Below the pieces are notes generated by a model, which did not search any database, had not been told where the DNA came from, and saw nothing but the letters and a program-made list of their open reading frames with translations. A program made the translations under genes and the position numbers. A DNA stretch of 64,000 nt from Glycocaulis profundi (GTDB taxonomy: Bacteria > Pseudomonadota > Alphaproteobacteria > Caulobacterales > Maricaulaceae): NCBI GenBank assembly GCA_007050995.1, contig VJOU01000005.1, forward strand, positions 1-64,000, in the 5' to 3' direction. Shown here in pieces: positions 52,830 to 62,279 of this stretch (within the stretch, counting starts at the first letter, position 1; every line of letters starts with the position of its first letter).

Positions 52830-53992
52830 GGCCCCCCCGCGTCTTTCTGGTCGCCGCTGAGCCTTCAGGCGATCTGCTGGGCGCGGATCTGGCGCGCGCG
52901 CTGAAAGCGGCGGACCCGGACGTCGAGCTGGCGGGCTTGGGCGGACCGGCGATGGCGGCGGAGGGGATCGACAGCGCGGCGGATATCTCCGGGCTGTCCG
53001 TGCTGGGCCTGTTCGACGGTTTGCGCATCCTGAAACTGGTTAATCAGAGAGCCGAGGAGACCGCGCTCGCCGCCCGCGAATTCGGCGCGGACGCGGTGGT
53101 CCTGATCGACAGCTGGGGCTTCATGCTGCGCGCCGCGTGGAAGACGCGCGAGCATCATCCCGGCGCGCTGCGGATCAAGTATGTCGGCCCGCAGGTCTTC
53201 GCCACGCGGCCGAAACGCGCCAAGGCGCTGGCCGAGGCGGTCGATCACCTGCTGGCGATCCATCCCTTCGATCCGCCCTATTTCGAGCCCTACGGTCTGG
53301 ACGTCACCTTCGTGGGCAATCCTGCGCTTGAGCGTGATCTGAGCGGGGACGGCCCGGCCTTCCGCGCGCGGCACGGAATGGAGGCGGGCGCCACGCTGGC
53401 GCTGGTGCTGTTCGGCAGCCGCCGGTCCGAACTGACGCGATTGTTTCCGCATTTCGCCGACACCGTCGCACGCCTGTCCAAGGCCCGCCCCGGCGTGCGC
53501 TTCGCCGCGCCGCTGGCTCCGGCCATCGCGGAGGAGGCGCGGGCCATGATCGCGGCCGATCCCCGGCTGTCGGCCCTCGTCACGGTGGATGGCGACGAGC
53601 GGCTGGACGCCTTTGCCGCCGCGGATCTGGCGCTGGCCTGCTCGGGCACGGCGACGCTGGAACTGGCGCGGGTGGGGGTGCCCACCGTGGCCGCCTACCG
53701 GCTGGGCTGGATGAGCTGGGCGCTGGCGCGGGCCGTTCTGATGAAGTCGCGCTATATCAGCCTGGCCAACATCGCCGCGGGCGAGGAGCTGATCACCGAG
53801 CGCGTGCAGACCCGGGCCAATGCGGCCAACCTCGTTCCGCCCATGCTCGACCTGATCGACGATCCGGCGGGCCGGGCCGCGCTGTCGGAGCGCCTGAGGG
53901 CGGTCACGCGCGAGATGGCCGGAGAGGGCGGCAGCCCCAGCGCGAATGCGGCCGAAGCCGTGCTGCGCCTGATCCGACAGAAAGCCTCCTGA
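52826..53992 (+). CDS. lpxB: Lipid-A-disaccharide synthase
   Basis: A 388-residue GT-B glycosyltransferase that joins lipid X to UDP-diacylglucosamine. It has the N-terminal VAAEPSGDLLGADL, VLIDSWGFMLR, the YVGPQVFATRPKR block, and the C-terminal ALACSGTATLELARVGVPTV that binds UDP. The start is GTG at 52826 inside the lpxI stop. It ends the rpsB-lpxB run and meets gltA at a shared hairpin. Confidence 0.95.
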   Translation: MRPPRVFLVAAEPSGDLLGADLARALKAADPDVELAGLGGPAMAAEGIDSAADISGLSVLGLFDGLRILKLVNQRAEETALAAREFGADAVVLIDSWGFMLRAAWKTREHHPGALRIKYVGPQVFATRPKRAKALAEAVDHLLAIHPFDPPYFEPYGLDVTFVGNPALERDLSGDGPAFRARHGMEAGATLALVLFGSRRSELTRLFPHFADTVARLSKARPGVRFAAPLAPAIAEEARAMIAADPRLSALVTVDGDERLDAFAAADLALACSGTATLELARVGVPTVAAYRLGWMSWALARAVLMKSRYISLANIAAGEELITERVQTRANAANLVPPMLDLIDDPAGRAALSERLRAVTREMAGEGGSPSANAAEAVLRLIRQKAS

Positions 53993-53995
53993 AAC

Positions 53996-54030
53996 GAAAA
54001 ACCCCGGCGAAGCCAGAGCTTGCCGGGGTT
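53996..54030. terminator. Rho-independent terminator between lpxB and gltA
   Basis: AACCCCGGC (54000-54008) pairs with GCCGGGGTT (54022-54030) over 13 bases. Five A precede it on the plus strand (53996-54000, the last shared with the stem), giving a U-tract for gltA on the minus strand, 22 bases after its stop. For lpxB the trailing T run is weak. Confidence 0.82.
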
Positions 54031-54051
54031 CCTTCAGGTCATTTCGAGCGA

Positions 54052-55356
54052 TCAGCGCTGGTTGAGCGGCAGGTAGTCGCGCTCGTTGTCGCCGGTGAAG
54101 ATCTGGCGCGGACGACCGATCTTCTGGCTGGGATCCTCGATCATTTCGGTCCACTGAGCGATCCAGCCCACGGTGCGCGCCAGGGCGAACAGCACGGTGA
54201 ACATCTCGGTGGGGAAGCCCATCGCCCGCAGGGTGATGCCCGAATAGAAGTCGATGTTCGGGTAAAGCTTCTTCTCCACGAAGTACTCGTCCTCAAGCGC
54301 GATGCGCTCGAGCTCCATGGCCACGTCCAGCAATGGATCGTTGGTGATGCCCAGCTCGCCGAGAACCTGGTGGCAGGTCTCGCGCATCACCTTCGCGCGC
54401 GGATCATAGTTCTTGTAGACCCGGTGGCCGAAGCCCATCAGGCGGAACGGATCGTTCTTGTCCTTGGCTTTGCGGATGTATTCGGGGATTTTGTCCACCG
54501 AGCCGATTTCGGCCAGCATCGACAGCGCCGCCTCGTTTGCGCCGCCATGGGCCGGGCCCCACAGCGAAGCGATGCCCGAGGAGATGCAGGCGAAGGGGTT
54601 CGCGCCCGACGAACCCGCCAGCCGCACCGTGGAGGTGGAGGCGTTCTGCTCGTGGTCGGCGTGCAGGATGAAGATCTTGTCCATGGCCCGCGAGAGGGTC
54701 TTGGAGACCTTGTAGTCCTCGGCCGGCACCGCGAAGCACATGCGCAGGAAGTTGGACGAGTAGTCCAGCTCGTTGCGAGGGCTGATGAAGGGCTGGCCGA
54801 TGGAGTATTTGTAGGCGCGCGCGGCGATGGTCGGCATTTTCGCGATCATGCGGTGGCTCGCGATGGTGCGGGCCTCGGGATCGGAGATGTCGGTGCTGTC
54901 ATGGTAGAAGGCCGACAGGGCGCCGACCGTGCCGACCATGACCGCCATCGGGTGCGCGTCGCGGCGATAGCCGCGGAAGAACTGGTCGAACTGGTCGTGC
55001 AGCATGGTGTGCCGCGTGATCGTGTATTCGAAGGTCTCAAGCTCGGACGCGCTGGGCAGCTCGCCGTGAAGCAACAGGTAGGCGACTTCCAGGAAGCTGG
55101 AATTGTCCGCCAGCTGGTCGATGGGGTAGCCGCGATACAGCAGCGTGCCTTCATCGCCGTCGATATAGGTGATCTGGCTTTCACAGCTCGCCGTGGAGGT
55201 GAAGCCCGGATCGAAGGTGAACACGCCCGCGTCCCGGTACAGGGTGCGGATGTCGATCACGTCGGGGCCGACCGAGCCTTTCAGAACCGGCAGGTCATAG
55301 GTCTTGCCGTCGATAATGAGCTGGGCCTTGCCCTTCGCTTCGACTTTGTTCTTCAT
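54052..55356 (-). CDS. gltA: Citrate synthase
   Basis: A 434-residue type II (hexameric, NADH-sensitive-family) citrate synthase for TCA entry. Active-site regions are [27 protein letters not shown] and [14 protein letters not shown] chose the ATG at 55356, which has AGGGGTTGG upstream; an in-frame TTG at 55380 would add 8 residues and lacks a good site. It lies 72 bases downstream of gltX on the same strand. Confidence 0.96.
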   Translation of the reverse strand: MKNKVEAKGKAQLIIDGKTYDLPVLKGSVGPDVIDIRTLYRDAGVFTFDPGFTSTASCESQITYIDGDEGTLLYRGYPIDQLADNSSFLEVAYLLLHGELPSASELETFEYTITRHTMLHDQFDQFFRGYRRDAHPMAVMVGTVGALSAFYHDSTDISDPEARTIASHRMIAKMPTIAARAYKYSIGQPFISPRNELDYSSNFLRMCFAVPAEDYKVSKTLSRAMDKIFILHADHEQNASTSTVRLAGSSGANPFACISSGIASLWGPAHGGANEAALSMLAEIGSVDKIPEYIRKAKDKNDPFRLMGFGHRVYKNYDPRAKVMRETCHQVLGELGITNDPLLDVAMELERIALEDEYFVEKKLYPNIDFYSGITLRAMGFPTEMFTVLFALARTVGWIAQWTEMIEDPSQKIGRPRQIFTGDNERDYLPLNQR

Positions 55357-55428
55357 CAATCCAACCCCTAGCTTTTTCAATCAGTCAGGCTTGTTTCTTC
55401 ACGTCGTTTCCACCCGGGGAGGGCGGCG

Positions 55429-56829
55429 TCAGGCCCTGTCGTCGAGCCGGGCCAGCGTCTCTTCGCGGCCCAGGACGGACAGGACGAAACTCATGTCGGG
55501 CGCGGGCGCGCCCCCGGTCAGCGCGGCCCGCAGGGGCTGGCCGACCTTGCCGAAGCCGACGCCTTCAGCCTCGGCGAAATCCTTGAGCGCCTGACCCAGG
55601 GCGTCCTCGGACCAGTCGGACTGGTCCGCGAGCCGGGCGCGCAGGCGCGACAGCCGGCCGCGCGCCTCGTCATCGATGGCCTTGGCGGTCTTGCCTTCCA
55701 GCACGAAGGGCCGGTGGCGGAGCAGAAAATAGACCTGATCCTCCAACTCCGCGAGGGTTTTCGCCCGGGTTTTCAGCGTGCCGATGGCCTTCACAAGCCA
55801 TTCCTGCGCCGTCGCGTCCATGCGCAGATCGTCGCGCTTGTCGAGCCGCGCCATGAGCAGCGCGATCAGGCGCGCGTCGTCGGCGAGCTTCATGTGGTGG
55901 GCGTTCACGCTGGCCATCTTGTCGAAATCGAGCCGGGCGGGCGCCTTGCCCAGACCCTCGATGCCGAAGGCCTCGATCATCTCCGCGTCGGTGAACAGTT
56001 CCTGATCGCCCTTCGCCCAGCCCAGCCGGAGCAGATAGTTGCGCAGGCCCTCGGGCAGGTAGCCCATGTCGCGATAGGCCTCCACGCCCAGCGCGCCATG
56101 GCGCTTGGACAGCTTTTTGCCGTCCGGGCCGTGGATCAGCGGAATGTGGGCGAAGCGCGGCGCCGTCCAGCCCAGCGCCTGATAGATCTGGCTCTGGCGG
56201 CCCGCATTGGTCAGGTGGTCGTCGCCGCGGATGACGTGGGTAACGCCCATGTCGTGATCGTCCACCACGACGGCGAGATTGTAGGTGGGCGCGCCGTCCG
56301 CGCGCAGCAGCACCAGATCGTCGAACTCCTTCGCCGCCCAGCGCACGTCGCCCTGGACCAGATCGGCGACCACGACATCGGTGTCGGGCGCACGGAAGCG
56401 GACCACGAAGGGCGCGCCTTCGGGCGCTTCGGAGGCGTCCCGGTCCCGCCAGGGCGAGCGCAGAGCGCGGCCCTCGGCGAAGGCGGCCTCGCGCAGGGCC
56501 TCGACCTCTTCAGGGGTGGCGTAGCAACGGAAGGCCGCGCCGTTCGCGATCAGCTGTTCGACGGCTTCACGATGCCGGTCCGCGCGGGCGAACTGGGAGA
56601 CGGGCTCGCCTTCCCAGGTGACGCCCAGCCATTCGAGACCGTCCAGAATCGCCTTCACCGCGTCGTCGCTGGAGCGCGCGCGGTCGGTGTCTTCTATGCG
56701 CAGCTTGAACGTTCCGCCGTTCCGACGGGCGAAAAGATAGTTGAACAGCGCCGTCCGGGCCCCTCCAATGTGAAGGTAGCCGGTGGGCGAGGGGGCGAAA
56801 CGGGTGACGATTTCTAGGCTGTTCTGCAC
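55429..56829 (-). CDS. gltX: Glutamyl-tRNA synthetase
   Basis: A 466-residue class I synthetase. The HIGH motif is in FAPSPTGYLHIGGARTALF, and the KMSKS-like loop is KKLSKRHGALG. The conserved IVTRFAPSP starts six residues after a GTG at 56829, which I take as the start although no clear Shine-Dalgarno precedes it. The frame is open 111 codons further upstream but that stretch is not family-like. GtrA-like discrimination of Glu/Gln charging cannot be judged by eye. Confidence 0.93.
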   Translation of the reverse strand: MQNSLEIVTRFAPSPTGYLHIGGARTALFNYLFARRNGGTFKLRIEDTDRARSSDDAVKAILDGLEWLGVTWEGEPVSQFARADRHREAVEQLIANGAAFRCYATPEEVEALREAAFAEGRALRSPWRDRDASEAPEGAPFVVRFRAPDTDVVVADLVQGDVRWAAKEFDDLVLLRADGAPTYNLAVVVDDHDMGVTHVIRGDDHLTNAGRQSQIYQALGWTAPRFAHIPLIHGPDGKKLSKRHGALGVEAYRDMGYLPEGLRNYLLRLGWAKGDQELFTDAEMIEAFGIEGLGKAPARLDFDKMASVNAHHMKLADDARLIALLMARLDKRDDLRMDATAQEWLVKAIGTLKTRAKTLAELEDQVYFLLRHRPFVLEGKTAKAIDDEARGRLSRLRARLADQSDWSEDALGQALKDFAEAEGVGFGKVGQPLRAALTGGAPAPDMSFVLSVLGREETLARLDDRA

Positions 56830-56922
56830 GTGCGGATTTTGCTGCGCTGCGAAGGGGAGCGGATCATTAGCATGGCCCGCGCGAGGATAGATAGTCTCAG
56901 CCTGAACTCGGCCTGACACGTC

Positions 56923-59019
56923 ATGGTGATGGCGGCCGGGTTCAGCGTGACGGGAACGGATATGGGCCGGCTGGCCCGCATCCGCCAGCACGCGCGCGCG
57001 ACTTTCCCCAGCCCGGCCCGGCTTCTGGTCTGGACGCCGGTCGCCATGGGCGCCGGCGCGGCGGCGTATTTCTCCCTGAGCGCCGAACCGCCCGAAGCCC
57101 TGCGGGTCTGGCTGTGGCTGGCCGCGGCGTGCCTTCTGGCGCTGGCCGTCATGGCGCGGCACCGTTCCGTCCTGCTCTGCGCGGCGATCCTGTTCGCCTT
57201 CGCGCTGATCGGCTTCGCCTCGGCGCAGGGACGCGCGATGTCGGCCGCGCCTGCCGTGAGCGTGGAGCCCTGGGAGCGCGCGCGGACGGTCGAGGGCTGG
57301 ATCGAGCGGGTGGAGCGGTCGGGATCACGCGAGCGGGTGCTGGTCCGGGTCAGCGCGCTGCAGGGCGCTGAAGCGCCGCCCCGGCGCGTGCGGGTGGTGG
57401 TGAACCGGGGCGAGCTGCGGCCCGGCGACGGCGTGCGCCTGCGCGCGGTCCTGTCCTCGCCCCGCGGACCGCGCGCGCCGGGCGGGTATGACGCGGAGCG
57501 GGCGAGCTGGTTTCAGGGCATAGCCCTGACCGGATTTGCCATCGCCGCCCCCGAACCCGCCGCGGTGGATGGCGACCGCATGAAGCGCGGCTTCCTGCAA
57601 TGGCGGTGGGACCTGGCCGAGCGGCTGCGAGCGTCTGCAGGAGAACGCACCGGCGGGATCATCGCCGCGCTGCTCACGGGAGACCGATCAGGCATCGAGA
57701 ACGACGACGCCGAAGCCCTGCGCATGTCGGGGCTGGGCCATATCCTGGCGATCTCGGGTCTGCACATGGCGCTGGTCGCGGGCGGCATCTATTTCGCCGC
57801 GCGGTGGTTGTTCGCCGCCATCGATCCATTCGCCCGCGCCCATGATCCGCGCAAGCCCGCCGCCCTGATCGCGCTGCTGGCGGGGGCGGGGTATCTGATC
57901 CTGTCCGGCGCTGGGGTGCCGACCCAGCGCGCCTTTGTGATGGTGGCGGTGGTGATGGCCGGGGTGCTGCTCGACCGGCGCGGCATCTCCATGCAGTCGC
58001 TGGCCATCGCCGCGCTGATCGTGCTGGCGCTGGCGCCCGAAAGCGTCGTCATGGTCGGCTTCCAGATGAGCTTCGCGGCCACCGCGGCCCTGATCGCGGT
58101 CTACGAGATGTGGCGAAGGCACGGGCCGCAGCCGCTGGGCCCGAAGGGCGTGATGGCCCGCTTCGGCGACTGGGCGCTGGCCCTGTTCATCACCTCGCTG
58201 GTGGCCGGGGCGGCGACCGGGGCGTTCGCGGTGTTTCATTTCCAGCGCATGGCCATCTACGGGCTGGGCGCGAACATGCTGGCCATGCCGGTGTTCACGT
58301 TGTGGGTCATGCCGTTCAGCGTGGTCGGCCTGATCGCCGCGCCGCTGGGCGTGGAGGGGCCGTTCCTGTGGGTCGCGGACAAGGGCATGGGGATCGTGCT
58401 GGACATCGCCCACCAGACCAGCGCGCTGCCCGGCGCGGCCGTGCCCGCCATCGCCGCGCCGGGCTTCGTGGTGGCGATCTACGGGCTGGGCTTCACCTTC
58501 CTGACGGTGGGGCAGGGGATGATGCGGGCCGCCGGGCTGGCGGTGCTGGCCTCGGCCTATGCCGTCTGGGCCTTCCAGCCGCCGCCCCACCTCATGGTCA
58601 CCGAGAGCGGGGTGGTGGTCGCGCGTTTCGGGGAGGATGAAGCCTTCACCGTCACAGACCGGCGGCGGGGCCGGTTCGACGCGGGGATTTTCCTGCAGCG
58701 CGCGGGTGCGGGGAACGTCACGCCTGAGCGGGCTTCGCTGGCCTGCGACAGCCTGGGCTGCACCGGCGTGACGCGGGAGGGTCTGCGGGTTTCGGTGGCG
58801 GACAGCGTGCAGGCTCTGGAGGACGATTGCGACATGGTCGACATGGTCGTCGTCCGGGGGCGGGTTTCTGAGTGGCAGAGGCGGCGGTGCGCGGCGCTGG
58901 TTCTGGACGAGACCGCGCGGGCCGAGCTCGGCGGAATCGACATCTGGATCCGGGACGGCGCCATCAGCCGCGCCCGGGCGGCCTACCGCGAGCGCGGCGA
59001 CCGCCTCTGGACGCGCTGA
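56923..59019 (+). CDS. comEC: ComEC/Rec2-family DNA-uptake channel, no metallo-beta-lactamase domain
   Basis: A 698-residue inner-membrane protein. An N-terminal DUF4131-type region with two or three helices and an OB-like segment (about 100-190) precedes the competence domain. That domain shows LLTGDRSGIENDDAEALR, SGLGHILAISGLHMALVAGG and GAGYLILSGAGVPTQRAFVM. In many bacteria an HxHxDH metallo-beta-lactamase domain follows; here the ~140-residue tail (about 560-698) has no such motif. Start is uncertain: ATG 56923, 56929 or 56962 (the last has GGGAACG upstream). It would transport single-stranded DNA in transformation. Confidence 0.9.
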   Translation: MVMAAGFSVTGTDMGRLARIRQHARATFPSPARLLVWTPVAMGAGAAAYFSLSAEPPEALRVWLWLAAACLLALAVMARHRSVLLCAAILFAFALIGFASAQGRAMSAAPAVSVEPWERARTVEGWIERVERSGSRERVLVRVSALQGAEAPPRRVRVVVNRGELRPGDGVRLRAVLSSPRGPRAPGGYDAERASWFQGIALTGFAIAAPEPAAVDGDRMKRGFLQWRWDLAERLRASAGERTGGIIAALLTGDRSGIENDDAEALRMSGLGHILAISGLHMALVAGGIYFAARWLFAAIDPFARAHDPRKPAALIALLAGAGYLILSGAGVPTQRAFVMVAVVMAGVLLDRRGISMQSLAIAALIVLALAPESVVMVGFQMSFAATAALIAVYEMWRRHGPQPLGPKGVMARFGDWALALFITSLVAGAATGAFAVFHFQRMAIYGLGANMLAMPVFTLWVMPFSVVGLIAAPLGVEGPFLWVADKGMGIVLDIAHQTSALPGAAVPAIAAPGFVVAIYGLGFTFLTVGQGMMRAAGLAVLASAYAVWAFQPPPHLMVTESGVVVARFGEDEAFTVTDRRRGRFDAGIFLQRAGAGNVTPERASLACDSLGCTGVTREGLRVSVADSVQALEDDCDMVDMVVVRGRVSEWQRRRCAALVLDETARAELGGIDIWIRDGAISRARAAYRERGDRLWTR

Positions 59020-59022
59020 GTG

Positions 59023-59703
59023 TCAGTGATAGCGGCGGATGAGGCCGACCAGGCGGCCCTGCACCTTGACCCGGTCCGGCCCGAAGATGCGGGTCTCGTA
59101 GGCGGGGTTGGCGGCTTCGAGCGCGATGGAGTTGCCCTTGCGGCGCAGGCGTTTGAGGGTGGCTTCCTCGTCATCGACCAGAGCGACGACGATCTCGCCG
59201 TTACCCGCGGTGTCGCCGCGGCGGATCACCACCACGTCGCCGTCCAGAATGCCCGCCTCGATCATGGAGTCGCCCTGGACCTCGAGCGCGAAATGTTCGC
59301 CCTTGGAGATCATGTCGGGCGGCACGGCCAGCCGGTCCTTCTCGTGCTGGATGGCCTCGATGGGCACGCCTGCGGCGATGCGGCCCAGGATGGGCACGTC
59401 GATGGATTCAGAGGCGGGCGCGGCGGGCCGGGAGAAGTCGCCCTTGACCACGTTGTCGTCAGCGCCGGGCACGGCGCGTATGGCGGAGGTGTCGGGCAGC
59501 TTGAGCACTTCGAGGGCGCGGGCGCGGTGGGGCAGGCGGCGGATGAAACCGCGCTCCTCGAGCGCGCTGACAAGGCGGTGAACGCCCGATTTGGAGGCCA
59601 GGTTCAGCGCGTCCTTCATCTCGTCGAAGGAGGGCGAGACACCGTCCTCGGACAGACGCTTGTGGATGAACAGGAGCAGTTCGCGCTGTTTCTTGGTGAG
59701 CAT
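59023..59703 (-). CDS. lexA: LexA repressor
   Basis: A 226-residue SOS repressor/self-cleaving protease. The winged helix-turn-helix is N-terminal ([20 protein letters not shown]). The cleavage site is A111-G112 in [11 protein letters not shown]. The catalytic Ser is S146 in [10 protein letters not shown] and Lys K184 in EATLKRL. It ends 3 bases from convergent comEC. Its promoter carries a perfect GAAC-N7-GAAC box, so it is autoregulated. RecA is not in the window. Confidence 0.97.
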   Translation of the reverse strand: MLTKKQRELLLFIHKRLSEDGVSPSFDEMKDALNLASKSGVHRLVSALEERGFIRRLPHRARALEVLKLPDTSAIRAVPGADDNVVKGDFSRPAAPASESIDVPILGRIAAGVPIEAIQHEKDRLAVPPDMISKGEHFALEVQGDSMIEAGILDGDVVVIRRGDTAGNGEIVVALVDDEEATLKRLRRKGNSIALEAANPAYETRIFGPDRVKVQGRLVGLIRRYH

Positions 59704-59725
59704 GCCGCCCTCTTGTCAGGCTTAA

Positions 59726-59740
59726 GAACAAAAGCAGAAA
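59726..59740. promoter_or_regulatory. lexA: Second, weaker LexA-like box in the lexA leader
   Basis: GAACAAAAGCAGAAA has GAAC-N7-GAAA, one base off the ideal. It lies between the lexA promoter and start, 24 bases from the perfect box. The spacing resembles that of the two boxes at the sidA-like gene. Confidence 0.4.
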
Positions 59741-59749
59741 CTTGAAGAT

Positions 59750-59778
59750 GTTCTATGCCTGTTCCGAATCCCCGTCAA
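59750..59778 (-). promoter_or_regulatory. lexA: lexA promoter with perfect LexA box
   Basis: On the minus strand TTGACG (plus 59773-59778), 17 bases, TAGAAC (plus 59750-59755) forms a good promoter. A perfect GTTC-N7-GTTC (GTTCTATGCCTGTTC, plus 59750-59764) covers the -10 and spacer. It is 46 bases before the lexA ATG. Confidence 0.85.
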
Positions 59779-59796
59779 GGGAAACCGGACGGCAGT

Positions 59797-60591
59797 TCAG
59801 CCGCGGCCCATCAGCGTGCGGGTGGCGGCGGCCACATCGTCCTGCCGCATCAGGCTTTCACCCACCAGCAGCGCCTTGGCGCCCGCCTCCTTGAGCCGGG
59901 CGGCGTCGGCGGGGGTGAAGATGCCGCTTTCGGCGACCAGGAAGACATCGTCGCTGGCCATGGGCGCCAGCGATTCGAACGTCTCCAGAGAGGTCTCGAA
60001 GGTTCGCAGATCGCGGTTGTTCACGCCGATCAGCGGGGAGGGCAGGTCGAGGGCGCGGGCCATCTCCTTGGCGTCGTGGACCTCGACAAGCGCATCCATG
60101 CCCCAGCGGTGGGCCTCCTCGATCAGCCCGGCGGCGTCCTCGTCGGTCAGGCAGGCCATGATCACCAGGATGCAATCCGCGCCCAGAGCGCGGGATTCGG
60201 CGACCTGATAGCGCTCGAACATGAAATCCTTGCGCAGAACCGGCAGCTTGCAGGCGTTTCTTCCCGCTTCGAGATAGCTGTCATCCCCTTGGAAGCTGGG
60301 TGCGTCGGTGAGGATGGACAGGCAATCCGCCCCGCCGTCCTCATAGGCCTTGGCGAGTGCGGGGGGATCGAAGTCGGCGCGGATCAGGCCCTTGGAGGGG
60401 CTGGCCTTCTTGATCTCGGCGATCAGGGCGAGACCGTTGACCGCCGCGCCGCGTCTGAGCGCGCCCAGAAAACCCCGCGTGTCGCCTGAGGCCGCCGCGG
60501 CTTCGGCCACGGCTTCATAGGGGCGGGCCTTCTCGCGTTCGGCCACGTCGGCGCGTTTGTAGGCCTCGATCTTTTCGAGCACGTCGCTCAT
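59797..60591 (-). CDS. trpC: Indole-3-glycerol phosphate synthase
   Basis: A 264-residue TIM barrel that closes the indole ring in tryptophan synthesis. It has [34 protein letters not shown] and [15 protein letters not shown]. It is monofunctional (no TrpF part). It overlaps trpD (ATGA) and is the last gene of trpGDC; lexA follows with its own promoter. Confidence 0.96.
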   Translation of the reverse strand: MSDVLEKIEAYKRADVAEREKARPYEAVAEAAAASGDTRGFLGALRRGAAVNGLALIAEIKKASPSKGLIRADFDPPALAKAYEDGGADCLSILTDAPSFQGDDSYLEAGRNACKLPVLRKDFMFERYQVAESRALGADCILVIMACLTDEDAAGLIEEAHRWGMDALVEVHDAKEMARALDLPSPLIGVNNRDLRTFETSLETFESLAPMASDDVFLVAESGIFTPADAARLKEAGAKALLVGESLMRQDDVAAATRTLMGRG

Positions 60592-61607
60592 GCGTCCGCT
60601 CCGGTGATGGCGACCAGCCGGTCCAGCGCGGCTTTCGCGCGGCCGTCGTCTATGCTGGCGGCGGCCTGCGCCGCGCCGTCTGCGAGGTTTTCAGCCAGCC
60701 CCGCGATGACCAGCGACGCGGCGGCGTTCAGCAGCACGATGTCGCGATAGGCCCCCGGCTCGCCGTCCAGAAGCGCCTTCAGGGCCACGGCGTTGTACTG
60801 CGGGTCGCCGCCCTTGAGGTCGTCGAGGTTGGCGCGCGGCAGGCCGGCGTCCTCGGGCGTGACGGTGAAGACGCGCACCGCGCCGTCCTTCAGTTCGGCC
60901 ACATGGCTCTCGCCGGTGGTGGTCAGTTCGTCCAGCCCGTCCGAACCGTGGACCACCCAGGCCCGCTCCGCGCCCAGATCGCGCAGGGCCTCGGCGACTG
61001 GCTCCAGCCATCGCGCGTCGAACACGCCCAGAAGCTGGCGCGTGGCGCCGGCGGGATTGGACAGGGGGCCGAGCAGGTTGAACACGGTCCGTACGCCCAG
61101 TATCCGCCGCGCCGGGCCGACATGGCGCACCGCGCCGTGATGGGCCTGGGCGAACAGGAAGCCGACCTTCGCTTCGCGCAGGGCGCGCTCCACGGCGTCT
61201 TTGGAGGCGAAGAGGTTGATGCCGCAGGCTTCGAGGATCTCCGCCGAGCCCGATTTGGACGAGGCGGCCTTGTTGCCGTGTTTGGCCACCGTCGCGCCCG
61301 CGCCCGCGGCCACCAGGGCGGCGGCGGTGGAGATGTTCCAGGTGCCGCGCGCGTCCCCGCCCGTGCCGCAGGTGTCGATGGCGCCTGCGGGCGCGTCGAT
61401 GCGGGTCATGCGCGCGCGCATCGCCCGCGCGCCGACGGCCAGAACCTCGGGCGTCTCGCCCACGGCGGCCAGCCCCATCAGGAAGGCGCCGATCTCCACG
61501 GGGTCGGCCTCGCCCTCCATCAGCGCGTCGAATGCAGATTCCAGCGCGTCGGCGGCGGGCAGGCGGCCCGCGGCGAGCGCCTGTATGGACGGCTTGAGCG
61601 CGCTCAC
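60588..61607 (-). CDS. trpD: Anthranilate phosphoribosyltransferase
   Basis: A 339-residue enzyme that joins anthranilate to PRPP. The PRPP-binding motif is [32 protein letters not shown] and [14 protein letters not shown] follow. It overlaps trpG by 4 bases and trpC by 4 bases, so the three genes are translationally coupled. Confidence 0.96.
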   Translation of the reverse strand: MSALKPSIQALAAGRLPAADALESAFDALMEGEADPVEIGAFLMGLAAVGETPEVLAVGARAMRARMTRIDAPAGAIDTCGTGGDARGTWNISTAAALVAAGAGATVAKHGNKAASSKSGSAEILEACGINLFASKDAVERALREAKVGFLFAQAHHGAVRHVGPARRILGVRTVFNLLGPLSNPAGATRQLLGVFDARWLEPVAEALRDLGAERAWVVHGSDGLDELTTTGESHVAELKDGAVRVFTVTPEDAGLPRANLDDLKGGDPQYNAVALKALLDGEPGAYRDIVLLNAAASLVIAGLAENLADGAAQAAASIDDGRAKAALDRLVAITGADA

Positions 61608-62191
61608 AGGGCGGGCTCGGCGGTCAGACCTGCGAGCTTGAGAAAGTTCGCCAGCAGCGCGTGACCGTGATCGGAGGCGATGGATTCAGGGTGGAACTGG
61701 ACGCCGTGGACGGGGCGCTCGGGATGGGCCAGCCCCATGATCTCGCCGTCCGGCGTGCTGGCGGTGACTTTCAGGGGCGAGCCCGGATGCAGCCGGACCG
61801 CCAGCGAGTGATAGCGGGTGGCGGTGTAGGGGCTTGGCAGTCCCTCGAACACGCCGGTCCCGTCATGGGTGATGGGACTGGTCTTGCCGTGCATGATGGC
61901 CTTGGCTTGGATCACCTCGCCGCCGAACACCTGGCCGATGGCCTGATGACCCAGGCACACGCCCAGGATCGGCAGCTCTGCGGGCGCGGTCTCGATGATC
62001 TCAAGGCAGATGCCCGCCCGGTCGGGATCGCAGGGGCCGGGCGACAGCACGATGGCGCGGGGCTTGAGCGCCAGCGCCTCGGCCGCGCTCATGGCGTCGT
62101 TGCGGATGACCTTCGTCTTCGCGCCAAGCTCCTGGAAATAGTGGACCAGGTTGAAGGTGAAGCTGTCGTAGTTGTCGATGATCAGCAGCAT
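61604..62191 (-). CDS. trpG: Anthranilate synthase component II (glutamine amidotransferase)
   Basis: A 195-residue class I glutaminase feeding ammonia to TrpE. The nucleophile is C79 in [11 protein letters not shown]; His and Glu of the triad are in [14 protein letters not shown] chose the ATG at 62191 because the conserved [19 protein letters not shown] begins there; the upstream open frame overlaps the divergent promoter. It may also serve folate synthesis if no separate pabA exists. Confidence 0.95.
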   Translation of the reverse strand: MLLIIDNYDSFTFNLVHYFQELGAKTKVIRNDAMSAAEALALKPRAIVLSPGPCDPDRAGICLEIIETAPAELPILGVCLGHQAIGQVFGGEVIQAKAIMHGKTSPITHDGTGVFEGLPSPYTATRYHSLAVRLHPGSPLKVTASTPDGEIMGLAHPERPVHGVQFHPESIASDHGHALLANFLKLAGLTAEPAL

Positions 62192-62219
62192 GGGACGCCC
62201 GCCAGGAATGGAAGCGGGG

Positions 62220-62248
62220 AACTTAGGCGAGGCGCCGGGCCGCGCCAA
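62220..62248 (-). promoter_or_regulatory. Probable trpGDC promoter
   Basis: On the minus strand TTGGCG (plus 62243-62248) and TAAGTT (plus 62220-62225) are 17 bases apart. The leader before the trpG ATG would be only about 20 bases, leaving no room for a Trp leader peptide or attenuator. Confidence 0.5.
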
Positions 62249-62279
62249 CCGCGCGCGACTCGGCTTACTGAGATTTCCC

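Noticed and set aside
56880-56922. Possible LexA box upstream of comEC (GAAC-N7-GACA)
   Set aside because: Only the first half-site is right; the second matches 2 of 4 bases, no better than chance.
56830-57162. N-terminal extension of GltX beyond 56829
   Set aside because: The added residues are low-complexity and would overlap comEC; the conserved IVTRFAPSP block sits right after the GTG at 56829.
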